Source of the DNA: Phascolarctobacterium sp.
GTDB taxonomy: Bacteria > Bacillota > Negativicutes > Acidaminococcales > Acidaminococcaceae
NCBI GenBank assembly: GCA_004558595.1
Contig: SFCN01000020.1
Span: 1-29,286 of the forward strand
Reading direction: 5' to 3'
DNA length: 29,286 bases
Positions within the stretch are counted from its first letter, which is position 1. Each line of letters starts with the position of its first letter. Position numbers and translations under genes: made by a program. Below are positions 29,281 through 29,286 of the stretch, piece after piece. The notes beneath the pieces were generated by a model. It saw only the letters and a program-made list of their open reading frames with translations, made no database searches and had not been told where the DNA came from.

Positions 29281-29286
29281 TTGCAC

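Noticed and set aside
1..29286. CRISPR array, insertion sequence, prophage, tRNA or rRNA gene
   Set aside because: No regularly spaced repeats, transposase or phage proteins, or tRNA/rRNA-like sequence were recognised on either strand.

Overview
The window reads as chromosomal DNA of a strictly anaerobic member of the Firmicutes, most likely a Negativicutes bacterium of the Acidaminococcaceae and close to Phascolarctobacterium. This assignment is inferred from content. Two T-box leaders and strong AGGAGG ribosome binding sites point to Firmicutes. A complete succinate-to-propionate pathway ending in a biotin- and Na+-dependent decarboxylase points to the succinate-fermenting Negativicutes. 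No tRNA, rRNA, CRISPR array, insertion sequence or phage gene was seen.

Left part (1-7385, all minus strand): a DnaQ-like exonuclease cut by the window edge; a 75-residue orphan; a P-type cation ATPase preceded by a yybP-ykoY (Mn2+) riboswitch with its own terminator; a YbjN-like protein; and a two-gene unit of a YddA/SbmA-type ABC transporter and an FprA flavodiiron protein, whose promoter carries a dyad.

Centre (7536-17038, minus strand): a nine-gene propionate operon. Its order is CoA-transferase, methylmalonyl-CoA mutase large and small (B12-binding) subunits, MeaB, methylmalonyl-CoA epimerase, then decarboxylase alpha, delta, gamma (biotin carrier) and beta. Together these give succinate + propionyl-CoA -> succinyl-CoA + propionate, then succinyl-CoA -> R- -> S-methylmalonyl-CoA -> propionyl-CoA + CO2 with Na+ export. 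The operon has two extended -10 promoters, a structured leader of about 220-330 nt and a terminator at its end. Long perfect hairpins lie at four of its gene junctions. Eight of the nine genes almost completely avoid TTA, CTA and TCA codons; MeaB does not.

Next (17296-19915, minus strand): a four-gene module of DRTGG protein, RsbW-like ATPase, a divergent [FeFe]-hydrogenase-like iron-sulfur protein and a second DRTGG protein. The hydrogenase homologue keeps the four H-cluster cysteines but lacks the proton-relay cysteine, so a redox or H2 sensing role is more likely than catalysis. A Rex-like palindrome lies upstream.

Right part: divergently transcribed metA and metY behind a Met T-box (plus strand), closed by a strong bidirectional terminator. 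On the minus strand follow an O-antigen ligase/polymerase-like membrane protein, folC, and valS behind a Val T-box, then an XRE-type regulator at the edge. MetA carries Glu111, which predicts acetyl-CoA rather than succinyl-CoA as donor and fits the downstream O-acetylhomoserine sulfhydrylase.
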